Below, piece after piece: positions 57,201 to 64,000 of a DNA stretch of 64,000 bases. The notes under the pieces were generated by a model. That model did not search any database. It was not told the origin of the DNA and saw only the letters and a program-made list of their open reading frames with translations. Location of the stretch: NCBI GenBank assembly GCA_938003835.1, contig CALKXJ010000023.1, positions 1-64,000 on the forward strand, written 5' to 3'. The stretch is from an uncultured Bryobacteraceae bacterium. GTDB lineage: Bacteria; Acidobacteriota; Terriglobia; Bryobacterales; Bryobacteraceae. The translations under genes and the position numbers were made by a program. The first letter of the stretch is position 1. Each line of letters begins with the position of its first letter.

Positions 57201-57490
57201 GGCGCGTACCGGGAGCGCCGCCCGAAGGCGAACCGGCCTCCGGGGCGCTGCCGACCGATATCAAGCCGCGCGTTTTTTTGAACTCTCGTTGGCTCGACGA
57301 CGCCGACATCCTGTACTCCGGACTGGCGCCCGGGTTAATTAGCGTGTGGCAGATCAACATCCGGGTACCGGACTTTGTGCCGCCGGGCAACAATCTGATC
57401 CTGATCTCCTTCTACGACCGCGACTCGCGGCGAAGCGGCAACCCGGATAACCCACAACGGCTGAACACCACAATCGCCATTCAGCGCTGA
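54275..57490 (+). CDS. Secreted NHL-repeat propeller protein with Solibacter-type C-terminal domain
   Basis: The 1071-residue exported protein (signal MNRHLCWLVWLAFPLSLPAQ) carries many NHL-type repeats, each with the pattern LYVADSGNNRVL or NLYVADRGNGRVLRF preceded by GLAVD, over residues about 40-830. The last 250 residues match the C-terminal domain expanded in Solibacter relatives (INFLMPGDAPEEGSVEVWV, GEVVEIFATGFGRRVPGAPP, LAPGLISVWQINIRVP). Such domains may sort or anchor the protein to the cell surface. ATG 54275 is chosen for its GGAGAGG site; the longer in-frame start is unsupported. A binding rather than enzymatic role seems likely; the ligand is unknown. Confidence 0.87.
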   Translation: MNRHLCWLVWLAFPLSLPAQIPLNPAPTLALGQPPDRSPAETRSIGPNLLEGRELNGPTSVAYDATTGALYVADSGNNRVLGWRDGRSFANGAKADLVIGQWNFYTNLPFGATLPFTSGLNSPTGLAVDTRGNLYVVDSGNNRILRFKRPFDSTEDPIRADLVIGQSSLSGSGAGTAAERIRTTGTNNVPLQAGLAFDAQGNLWFTDAGNNRVLRFPASSLGETASNGPPADVLLGQTAYDQRTAPARNDAGRRNKTVLLEPSALAFDSRGRLFVADGLNRVVVWEPEITSGKPASRILGVPAAGGPAINAASLGLIRGGQLLSPDGILLNIAGTQWFPPFGVFAIGNIPFVVDTYANRILRYRPFDEWPAESVAFSPNAEAVIGQDALETDDPRVNRGRPQPSEASLAWPRGAVYSPQAGLVYVADTGNNRVLAFPNFSSGPPASSGSPYAALRLLGQVGYDLRERNLLEGREFQFISAYSEAIGGIAIDRNSDPPRLYIADTYNNRILCFADARRIRPGDPADRVIGQPNLRSSMVNWPIGRSDARNEVGLFWPTGLAVDAGGNLYVADRGNGRVLRFRRPFDQPAGAMVADLVLGQTNFGRRDIDPSPSTMGEPYGLAFTGQGWLAVSDRAFNRVLLFEGPEFRNGQAAVKVFGQSDFISISAGGGATGLNAPRDIAIDGDDRLYVADGGNRRIQIFPQQITSAETRSGAPAVLTLGNFGASSPRGISVNLQTGEIWAAEPNTNTTLCGAARPCLVRYPRFDILQTQGISFERIGYGTPPLALAQDGLGNVYVADGLSRVLIHFPRILSSNNANGLEQSAPNTYTSVYATFDLPGVPTAVFDAVPMPKTLADIQVLVNQRPVPIHFLSPRQINFLMPGDAPEEGSVEVWVMRASTRQILAAGSLRMDVVSPGLLVTERFTVGNNTFFQVAALNVDAEGKRTLNWRAATRVGDWDARPARVGEVVEIFATGFGRRVPGAPPEGEPASGALPTDIKPRVFLNSRWLDDADILYSGLAPGLISVWQINIRVPDFVPPGNNLILISFYDRDSRRSGNPDNPQRLNTTIAIQR

Positions 57491-57506
57491 GAATTGCGGC
57501 GCCGCT

Positions 57507-59156
57507 TCAGCCGAGGAAGCTCCAGCCGGTCAGCAGGCCGCCGGGCAGGTTTCGGGCGCGGTAGCCTTTAAGCAACAGGAAACGGGTGGCGAAGTAAGAG
57601 CGCTGGCCGATGGCGCAACTCACCCAGATCTCGCGGTCGCGCGCGAGCTCCGTGTAGCGCTCGCGCAACTGGCTGAGCGGGATGTTGACGGCCCCCTCCA
57701 GATGGTCGCGAGCGAACTCGAGCGGATCGCGGACGTCGAGCAGAATCGCCTCTGTGGTCGGAACCTGGCGCCAGTCGGCTAGCGGCAGATCGCCTGCGAG
57801 GACATTGGCGGCCACCATTCCGGCCAGATTCACCGGATCCTTGGCCGCGCCGAACTGCGGCGCATAGCAGAGCTCGGCCTCGGCCAGATCATACACGGTG
57901 GCGCCCATCTGGAGCGCCATCGAGATGACGTCGATCCGCTTGTCGGTGCCATCCTCGCCTACGGCCTGCGCGCCCAGGAGGCGGCCGTCCTGCGTGGAGA
58001 AGACGAGCTTCATGTGGATGCGGCGCGCGCCGGGATAGTAGCCGGCGTGGTGGCCGGGATGCAAATAGACGGCCTGAAAATTCTCGAACCCGGCCTGGCG
58101 GAGGCGCTTCTCGCTGGCGCCGGTCGTGGCGGCCACCAAACCCAAGCAGCCGCAGATCACCGTGCCCTGGACGCCGCGGAACTTCGCGGGGCGGCCGCAG
58201 ATCGAATCGGCGGCAATGCGGCCCTGGCGATTGGCCGGACCGGCCAGCGGCGCCAGGCACCACTCGCCGGTGACCACGTCGCGAACCTCCACCGCATCGC
58301 CTACGGCCCAGATCTGCGGATCGGAGGTCCGCATCGAATCATCCACGCGGATCCCACCCAGACTGCCGATCTCGAGCCCGGCAGCCTCGGCCAGGCCCAC
58401 CTCGGGCTTCACTCCCACGGCGAGGATCACCATTCCGGCCGGGAAAGAGCGCCCGGAGGCGGTCTTCACCTGTAAACCGCCTGGGGCCGGCTCGAAGCCG
58501 GTCACCTCGCAACCCAACTCGACGGCAACCCGGTTGGCCTCCAGGTGCCGGGCGACCGGTTCGGCCATCTCCGGATCGAGCGGCGGCAGAAGCTGATCCA
58601 GCCGCTCCAGCACCGTCACGCGCAGCCCGCGCAGCACGAGATTCTCGGCCATTTCCAGTCCGATGAAGCCGCCGCCGACGATCACCGCCTGCTGGGGCTT
58701 CTCCGCCTCGATCCATTCGCGGATCCGGCGGCTGTCAGGGATGGTGCGCAGCACGTGAATGCCGGGCAAATCAACCCCCGGCAGGCTCGGGCGCACGGGC
58801 CGCGCCCCCGGCGCCAGCACCAGGGCATCGTAGCTCTCCTCATAGGTGCGCCCGCTCCGAAGCTCCCGGACGCGGATCCGCCGCGCCAGACGATCGATGG
58901 CGACAACCTCACTCTCGGTCCGCACCTCGATGCGGAAATTGCGCTCGAAGAGTTCAGCCGAGGCGACCAGCAGGTGGGACTCGTCCTGGATTACGTTGCC
59001 GACATAGTAAGGCAAGCCGCAGTTGGCGAAGGAGACGTAAGGCCCGCGGTCGAATACGATGATCTCAGCGTCTTCATCCAAACGCCTGAGGCGGGCGGCA
59101 CAGGAGGCGCCTCCGGCCACTCCGCCGACGATGAGGACCCTTTTTGTAGCGACCAT
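57507..59156 (-). CDS. CoA-disulfide-reductase-like flavoprotein with C-terminal rhodanese domain
   Basis: The 549-residue protein is a pyridine nucleotide-disulfide oxidoreductase with FAD-binding VLIVGGVAGGASCAARLRR at the N-terminus and the single active-site Cys in SFANCGLPYYVG (C46). The NAD(P)-binding VIVGGGFIGLEMAENL and FAD-binding AVGDAVEVRD segments follow. Residues about 460-549 are a rhodanese domain with the loop Cys in VSCAIGQRSYF. This is the layout of CoADR-RHD enzymes that reduce CoA disulfides, persulfides or polysulfides with NAD(P)H. It suggests sulfane-sulfur or redox homeostasis. It is divergent from the cytochrome operon across 230 bases. Confidence 0.9.
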   Translation of the reverse strand: MVATKRVLIVGGVAGGASCAARLRRLDEDAEIIVFDRGPYVSFANCGLPYYVGNVIQDESHLLVASAELFERNFRIEVRTESEVVAIDRLARRIRVRELRSGRTYEESYDALVLAPGARPVRPSLPGVDLPGIHVLRTIPDSRRIREWIEAEKPQQAVIVGGGFIGLEMAENLVLRGLRVTVLERLDQLLPPLDPEMAEPVARHLEANRVAVELGCEVTGFEPAPGGLQVKTASGRSFPAGMVILAVGVKPEVGLAEAAGLEIGSLGGIRVDDSMRTSDPQIWAVGDAVEVRDVVTGEWCLAPLAGPANRQGRIAADSICGRPAKFRGVQGTVICGCLGLVAATTGASEKRLRQAGFENFQAVYLHPGHHAGYYPGARRIHMKLVFSTQDGRLLGAQAVGEDGTDKRIDVISMALQMGATVYDLAEAELCYAPQFGAAKDPVNLAGMVAANVLAGDLPLADWRQVPTTEAILLDVRDPLEFARDHLEGAVNIPLSQLRERYTELARDREIWVSCAIGQRSYFATRFLLLKGYRARNLPGGLLTGWSFLG

Positions 59157-59386
59157 TCGTGAAAGGGGAGCAATTTCACTTCCAGTCTCGGGTTGCGTAC
59201 TTGCGCGCTTTAAAAATCCACCACGGTGGGTGTAGTTTCCCAGCGTGGGGCTCTCGCGCAGGCCCGAGGGGGATTTCGGCGTTGCAGGACAAGAGATTTC
59301 GACAGGAGCGGGGAGGCCGGCACAGGCTGGAACGAGACTTGCTCACCAAGCGCCGTGGGATAAGTCCACTTCCAGGACGGTGAGCG

Positions 59387-61444
59387 ATGCGCGACGGATT
59401 GCATACCAAAACGATCTACAAACTCCTGTTCGTCTGCTGCCTGCTGGCCGGTTCCTTTGTGCTTGTCAGCGCCACCCGGCCGGTTTGGACGGCCGAGGAC
59501 AAGGCCTTCTACGCCGATCCCAACCTGCTGGCCTTCGTGCGGCCAGGTTTGGATATCAAGATCCTCTCGGCGGAGATTGCGGCCGACGGGACGATCCGTG
59601 CCCGGGTGAAGTTCACCGACCCGCGCGGTATGCCGCTCGACCGGGAAGGCATCCTGACGCCGGGCCCGATCAGCGCCGGCTTCGTCGCCGCCTACATCCC
59701 CCGTGGTCAGCGCCAATATGTCGCATATACCACCCGGGTGCAGCGGTCGCCGATCACCGGGCAGTCCGCCGTGCAGGCTTCGGCAGACACCGGCGGCCGC
59801 TGGGAGAAGGTCGGCGACGGCGAGTACGTCTACACCTTTGGGACCAGGGCCCCGAGCGATATCGACCGCTCAGCGACGCACACCATCGGCGTGTACGCCA
59901 ACCGCAACCTGACCGAGTTCGATCTGGGCATCAACCTCAAAGAGGTGACCTACAACTTCGTGCCCGACGGCTCGCCGGTGCGCGACGTGCGCGACGTGAT
60001 CCGCACTGCCACTTGTAACAAGTGCCACCACAGTCTCAGCGCCCACGGCACCACCGGCCGCACCACCATGGAGGGGTGCGTGCTCTGCCACCAGCCGCAG
60101 ACGATCGATCCAGACACCGGCAACACCGTGGACATGGCGGTGATGATCCACAAGATTCACCGCGGCCGTTATCTGCCCAGCGTGCAGGCCGGCGGCAAGT
60201 ATCAGATCGTCGGTTTCGCCCAGACGGTATTTGACTTCTCCAAGGTCGCTTTCTCGCCGGCGCCCTTCAACACCGACACCTCGAAGCAATGCGAGACTTG
60301 TCACGAATCGAACCGGGGCGCCGCTCAGGCCGACCACTGGCTGACCAAGCCCAACCGGGCCGCCTGCGGCTCCTGCCACGACAACGTGAATTTTGCCACC
60401 GGGGAGAACCATGCCGGACTGCCGCAAGTATCTGACAGGCAGTGCGCCTACTGCCACATCCCGGAGGGCGAGCTGGAGTTCGATCTGTCGATCAAGGGCG
60501 CGCACACGACGCCGGAATTCTCCAAGGAGCTGCCGGGCGTGGTCTTTGAAATTCTGGAGATCCGCGACGGCGTGGCCGGCAAGGCGCCGACCGTAACCTT
60601 TACATTAAAAGACAAGCAGGGCAACCCGCTGGCGCCTTCGAGCTTCAACTACTTGGCGCTGCTGATGGGCGGCCCGACCTCGGACTATTCGACATACATC
60701 GTCCAAAGCGCCCTGGCCGCAACCGGTTCAGGGGACCGCTGGAGCGTCACCTTCGCTCGGCCCATCCCGGCCGAGGCGAAGGGCACCTGGGCCATGGGGA
60801 TCGAGGGACGCCGCTTGATCACGCTGCTGCCCGGGACGCAGCGCGAACGCACGGTTTATGATGCCGGCAAGAACGTCGTCGTCTACTTCTCGGTGGACGG
60901 CTCGAAGGTGGAGCCGCGCCGGACGGTCGCCGAGCTGGCCGACTGCAACCAGTGCCACAACAGTCTGACGATTCACGGCTTGAACCGCAACCAGATCGAG
61001 CACTGCGTAATTTGCCACAACCCGGTGACCACAGACGCCGCGACCCGGCCAGCCGACAAGAAACCGGACGAGTCGCTGGACATGCGGGCGATGATCCACC
61101 GCATCCACGCCGGCGCACGTTTGAGCCGGGACTACACCATCTACGGGCGCACCAGGGCCTATAACTATAACGGAGTACGCTATCCGGGCTTCCTCGAGCG
61201 GTGCTCGGCCTGTCACGTCGCCGGCAGTTACCAGTTGCCGCTGCGGCAGGATCTGCTGAAGGTCGCCGACCCGCGCGGCTATTTGAATCCGGTGGGTCCG
61301 GAGACGATCGCCTGCATCAGTTGCCACGACAGCGTCCAGGCGGCCTCGCACGCACTGGCGAACACCTCGGCGCTCGGCGAAAGCTGCGCCTCCTGCCATG
61401 GACCGAACCGGCAATTCTCCGTCGACCGCTCGCACGCCCGGTGA
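59387..61444 (+). CDS. OmcA/MtrC-like decaheme c-type cytochrome
   Basis: The 685-residue exported protein (signal YKLLFVCCLLAGSFVLVSA) has exactly ten CxxCH heme-binding motifs in two blocks of five, at residues 210, 231, 302, 327, 353 and 520, 540, 606, 643, 667. Each block follows a beta-rich, heme-free stretch (about 45-205 and 365-510). This is the four-domain layout of Shewanella MtrC/OmcA outer-surface cytochromes, which pass electrons to metal oxides, flavins or electrodes. In Shewanella these are lipoproteins; here no canonical lipobox is seen. It is the first gene of a run with the MtrA-like and MtrB-like genes, 5 bases ahead of the next ATG. Confidence 0.88.
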   Translation: MRDGLHTKTIYKLLFVCCLLAGSFVLVSATRPVWTAEDKAFYADPNLLAFVRPGLDIKILSAEIAADGTIRARVKFTDPRGMPLDREGILTPGPISAGFVAAYIPRGQRQYVAYTTRVQRSPITGQSAVQASADTGGRWEKVGDGEYVYTFGTRAPSDIDRSATHTIGVYANRNLTEFDLGINLKEVTYNFVPDGSPVRDVRDVIRTATCNKCHHSLSAHGTTGRTTMEGCVLCHQPQTIDPDTGNTVDMAVMIHKIHRGRYLPSVQAGGKYQIVGFAQTVFDFSKVAFSPAPFNTDTSKQCETCHESNRGAAQADHWLTKPNRAACGSCHDNVNFATGENHAGLPQVSDRQCAYCHIPEGELEFDLSIKGAHTTPEFSKELPGVVFEILEIRDGVAGKAPTVTFTLKDKQGNPLAPSSFNYLALLMGGPTSDYSTYIVQSALAATGSGDRWSVTFARPIPAEAKGTWAMGIEGRRLITLLPGTQRERTVYDAGKNVVVYFSVDGSKVEPRRTVAELADCNQCHNSLTIHGLNRNQIEHCVICHNPVTTDAATRPADKKPDESLDMRAMIHRIHAGARLSRDYTIYGRTRAYNYNGVRYPGFLERCSACHVAGSYQLPLRQDLLKVADPRGYLNPVGPETIACISCHDSVQAASHALANTSALGESCASCHGPNRQFSVDRSHAR

Positions 61445-61449
61445 GTCCC

Positions 61450-62373
61450 ATGCTTGGCCGCTTCCTGCGGGGCGGGCTCCGGCGCCTGCCCCTACTTCTG
61501 GTTCTCGCAGCGTGGCAGCCGGGCGCGGCGGCGCAGGAAAGCTCGCCAGAGCCCTATGCCGGCTCGGAGTCCTGCCAGCCGTGCCACGAGGACATTTACA
61601 ACTCTTTCCAAAAGAACGCCCACGCGTTCCTGGACAAAGACAAGGGGCGCGGTTGGGCGGGTAAGGTCTGCGAATCCTGCCACGGGCCGGGGGCCAAACA
61701 TGCCGAGACGCTAGCGGCAGCCGACATCCGCAACCCGGCGAAGCTCGCGCCGCTCGAAGCGGACAAAAGTTGCCTGGAGTGCCACCGGCATCAGGCGACC
61801 CAGGTGGGGCGCGTCCGCGGCGGCCACGCGCGAAACCTGGTGGCGTGCGTTCAGTGCCACCCCATTCACGGCACAGAGAAGGTCACGCTGTCGCCTCATC
61901 CGGCGAGCCGGATCAACGCCCAGTGCGCCGGCTGCCACGCCGACGTCTGGACCTCGTTCCAGCGGCCTCACACTCACCGGCTGGCGCAGGGTGCGATGAG
62001 CTGCGTCGACTGCCACAATCCGCACGGGGGCGCCTTGATCCGGAACATGCGCGTTGCCCTGAGTAACGAGCCCGGCTGCCTGCGCTGCCACGGCGACAAG
62101 CGGGGGCCGTTCGCCTTCGAGCACGCGCCCGTGCGGCTCGAGGGCTGCCAGAGCTGTCACGAGCCGCACGGCTCGGCAAACCCGCGTATGCTCATCCGCC
62201 ATGAGGTCAGCCGCCTGTGCCTGGAGTGCCACGCCAACCTTCCGGGCGCCGCGGGCGCTCTGGGGGGCATACCGGCCGGTTTTCACGACCTCAGTAGCCC
62301 GCGCTTCCGCAACTGCACGGTCTGCCACGTCAAGATCCACGGCTCGCAGGTGAACAGGGACTTTCTGCGATGA
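61450..62373 (+). CDS. DmsE/MtrA-like periplasmic decaheme cytochrome
   Basis: The 307-residue exported protein (signal RLPLLLVLAAWQPGAAAQ) has ten CxxCH motifs at residues 42, 74, 108, 133, 159, 185, 210, 233, 257 and 289, at near-even spacing. The distal His-rich segments GPGAKHAETL, NPHGG and EPHGSANPRML are typical of the DmsE/MtrA family. MtrA (about 330 residues, ten hemes) sits inside the MtrB barrel and carries electrons across the outer membrane. ATG 61450 is preferred to a GTG three codons upstream. It overlaps the start of the barrel gene by 4 bases, as ATGA. Confidence 0.9.
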   Translation: MLGRFLRGGLRRLPLLLVLAAWQPGAAAQESSPEPYAGSESCQPCHEDIYNSFQKNAHAFLDKDKGRGWAGKVCESCHGPGAKHAETLAAADIRNPAKLAPLEADKSCLECHRHQATQVGRVRGGHARNLVACVQCHPIHGTEKVTLSPHPASRINAQCAGCHADVWTSFQRPHTHRLAQGAMSCVDCHNPHGGALIRNMRVALSNEPGCLRCHGDKRGPFAFEHAPVRLEGCQSCHEPHGSANPRMLIRHEVSRLCLECHANLPGAAGALGGIPAGFHDLSSPRFRNCTVCHVKIHGSQVNRDFLR

Positions 62374-64000
62374 AACACGGTGCTCTCCTTTTGCTTGCGG
62401 TCTTGCCGGTAGCCGGGCAACAGACTCCCACCGCCGTTCGCGAGAAGGCCACCTTCGGCACGCTCGATTTGGGCTACCGCTGGACGAGCACGGTGCCGGG
62501 CGACTTCGCCACCTACCGCAGCGTGGTGAACTTACAGGAAGGTTTCCGCGTGCGAGGCCTGGACTTCCACTCGAGCGACTCGTCGCGCCGCCTCTACGAC
62601 AGGCTGACCTTCTTCGCCGATAGTTGGGGCGACCCCTACAACACTGCTCGTCTGGACACCGAGCGCAGCGGCGCTTGGCGACTTAGGTTCGACTACCGCA
62701 ACATCGATTACTACAACTTCCTGCCCTCGTTCGCCAATCCGGGCCTGGAGCAGGGAAGCCTGGTAAATCAGCGCTCCTTCGACATCCGCCGTCGCTTCTT
62801 CGATGCCGAACTTCGCCTGCGACCCGGCAAGCGCGTGAGCCCGTATGTGGGCTTCAGCCGGGATTCCGGTTACGGGCGCGGCATCACGCCGTTTGTGACG
62901 AACGGCAACGAATACCCGGTCGGCACCACGCTCCGCGATCAGACGAACAATTACCGCGGCGGCGTGGACCTGGAGTTCCGCCGCTGGCACCTGACGCTCG
63001 AACAGGGCGGCACGCACTTCAAGGATGACCAGTTGGTCTTCACGGCCGATCGAAACCTGGGCAACCGCCGCCTGCCGCTGCTCGGGCAGAATCTGTTCCT
63101 TTCGCAGGCGACTCAGGCCTACGGGGCTCGGGGCGAGAGCGTCTACTCGCGCGGCATCTTCACCGCCGCCCCGATCGACGCCGTGAATCTCTACGCGCAA
63201 TTTCAGTTCAGCCAGCCGAAGACCGACATTCGCTACACGGAGGGCGGGCGCGGCCTGTTCTATCTCGGCGCGACGCGCTTCTTCAACGCGCTCGAAAGTC
63301 TGGCCTCGGGCGAGGCCAAGCAGCCGCACACCTCGGCGGCCTTTTCGGCCGAAGTCCGCCTGCATCCCCGGATCCGGATCTTCGAGTCAGTCTTTACCGA
63401 CCGGCTGCACAATGCCTCCTCGCTGCTGCTGGTGCAGCAACTCTTCTTCGCGGCGAGCCCCGCCGAGAGCGAGCGGATCTTCACGCCGGACCGGCTGGTG
63501 ATGAACTACAACCGCCAGCAGGCCGAGCTCTTCGTGGACGTAACCACGAAGATCACGCTGCGCGGCGGGCATCGCTACGAGTGGGGAGACGCGCAACTGC
63601 GCGCGCCGTCGCTCGCGCCCGTGCCGAACCCGCAGACCGGCGAACTCAAGCGCCATGTGGCCCTGGCGGGCGTCAATTTCCGGGCACTCAAGAAGCTCGT
63701 CTTCAACGTCGATTACGAAGGCGGCGACGCCGAGCGGTCCTACTTCCGCACCAGTTTGCACGACTACCATCAGCTTCGCGGCCGCGCCACCATCCAGGCG
63801 CTCACCTCGCTCCAGCTTCTGGCGAACTTCCTCCTGCTCGACAACGAGAACCCGACGCCGGGCGCGGGCTACGATCTCCGCAACCTGGCCGGAGGGCTCT
63901 CGCTCCGGTGGACGCCCGGAGGCGGCCGGCGCCTGAGTTTCCTGGGAGACTACACGCGCTCCCGGCTGCGCTCGGACATCTTCTTCCGCTCCCTGCCGTT
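62370..64000 (+). CDS. MtrB/PioB-like outer-membrane beta-barrel, 3' truncated by window end
   Basis: From ATG 62370 the frame stays open for 543 codons to the end of the window, so the gene continues. A signal peptide (KHGALLLLAVLPVAGQQ) is followed by amphipathic, aromatic-rich strands with short turns (RLRFDYRNIDYYNFLPSF, LFYLGATRFFNALESL, KLVFNVDYEGGDAERSYF). This is typical of the MtrB/PioB family of about 700 residues that encloses the MtrA-type decaheme. No cysteine occurs in the visible part, unlike Shewanella MtrB with its N-terminal CxxC. The start overlaps the MtrA-like stop, so the pair is co-translated. Family assignment rests on context plus barrel-like sequence. Confidence 0.8.
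   Translation, partial: MKHGALLLLAVLPVAGQQTPTAVREKATFGTLDLGYRWTSTVPGDFATYRSVVNLQEGFRVRGLDFHSSDSSRRLYDRLTFFADSWGDPYNTARLDTERSGAWRLRFDYRNIDYYNFLPSFANPGLEQGSLVNQRSFDIRRRFFDAELRLRPGKRVSPYVGFSRDSGYGRGITPFVTNGNEYPVGTTLRDQTNNYRGGVDLEFRRWHLTLEQGGTHFKDDQLVFTADRNLGNRRLPLLGQNLFLSQATQAYGARGESVYSRGIFTAAPIDAVNLYAQFQFSQPKTDIRYTEGGRGLFYLGATRFFNALESLASGEAKQPHTSAAFSAEVRLHPRIRIFESVFTDRLHNASSLLLVQQLFFAASPAESERIFTPDRLVMNYNRQQAELFVDVTTKITLRGGHRYEWGDAQLRAPSLAPVPNPQTGELKRHVALAGVNFRALKKLVFNVDYEGGDAERSYFRTSLHDYHQLRGRATIQALTSLQLLANFLLLDNENPTPGAGYDLRNLAGGLSLRWTPGGGRRLSFLGDYTRSRLRSDIFFRSLP

Noticed and set aside
59157-59386. Possible riboswitch (cyclic-di-GMP type) upstream of the cytochrome operon
   Set aside because: I looked for conserved GEMM-type core sequences and found none; the gap holds only GC-rich sequence.

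Overview
The window looks like chromosomal DNA of an Acidobacteriota bacterium of the Solibacter/Bryobacterales type. This is inferred from content, not from a marker gene: very GC-rich DNA; large Oar-like TonB receptors with an N-terminal carboxypeptidase-regulatory domain; a beta-propeller protein ending in the C-terminal domain expanded in Solibacter; Tat-exported DUF1501, sulfatase and Gfo/Idh/MocA proteins; a PmoA-like (DUF6807) protein; and futalosine-type menaquinone genes. Two tRNAs (Glu-CTC, His-GTG) are present. I see no insertion sequence, prophage or CRISPR array.

Layout. 0-10.5 kb is accessory: the tail of an iron-dependent alcohol dehydrogenase, tRNA-Glu, a Cys-rich secreted protein coupled to a propeller-like protein, an Oar-like receptor, an SDR/DUF2867 protein, an anaerobic sulfatase-maturase-type radical SAM enzyme, a HEPN-MNT pair and a Cys-rich secreted protein. 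Three genes here carry an apparent one-base frameshift. 10.5-18.5 kb: DUF1501, RNase R, then a tightly overlapping five-gene operon (TonB receptor, ECF S component, methyltransferase, EcfT, EcfA). 18.4-23.3 kb: IscU-like scaffold, MutT, SGNH hydrolase, MqnE, MqnP, DUF192 and LarB. 23.6-34.5 kb: a pair of amidohydrolases of which one has lost its metal ligands, a DUF2760/Hsp70 pair, and a minus-strand group of two M20 peptidases, a class V aminotransferase and a sulfatase. 34.5-43 kb: a DUF255 thioredoxin protein, Tpx, a dual-CDGSH protein, a Tat-exported TIM-barrel protein, tRNA-His, and two divergent Gfo/Idh/MocA operons (one with DUF6807, one with ThuA). 43-47.3 kb is housekeeping: TruB, DUF1844, an MBL hydrolase, RibF and class II aldolase. 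47.4-57.5 kb: two tandem Oar-like receptors diverging from an NHL-propeller protein.

57.5-64 kb ends with the most interesting locus. After a CoA-disulfide-reductase/rhodanese gene comes a plus-strand operon in the order OmcA/MtrC-like decaheme cytochrome, DmsE/MtrA-like decaheme cytochrome, MtrB/PioB-like outer-membrane barrel cut by the window end. This is the gene order of Shewanella mtrCAB and predicts a 20-heme conduit across the outer membrane for extracellular electron transfer. Menaquinone made through MqnE/MqnP could be the upstream electron donor, but no inner-membrane quinol dehydrogenase gene is visible here. The second notable system is the TonB-ECF-methyltransferase operon, which appears to move an unidentified scarce nutrient across both membranes.
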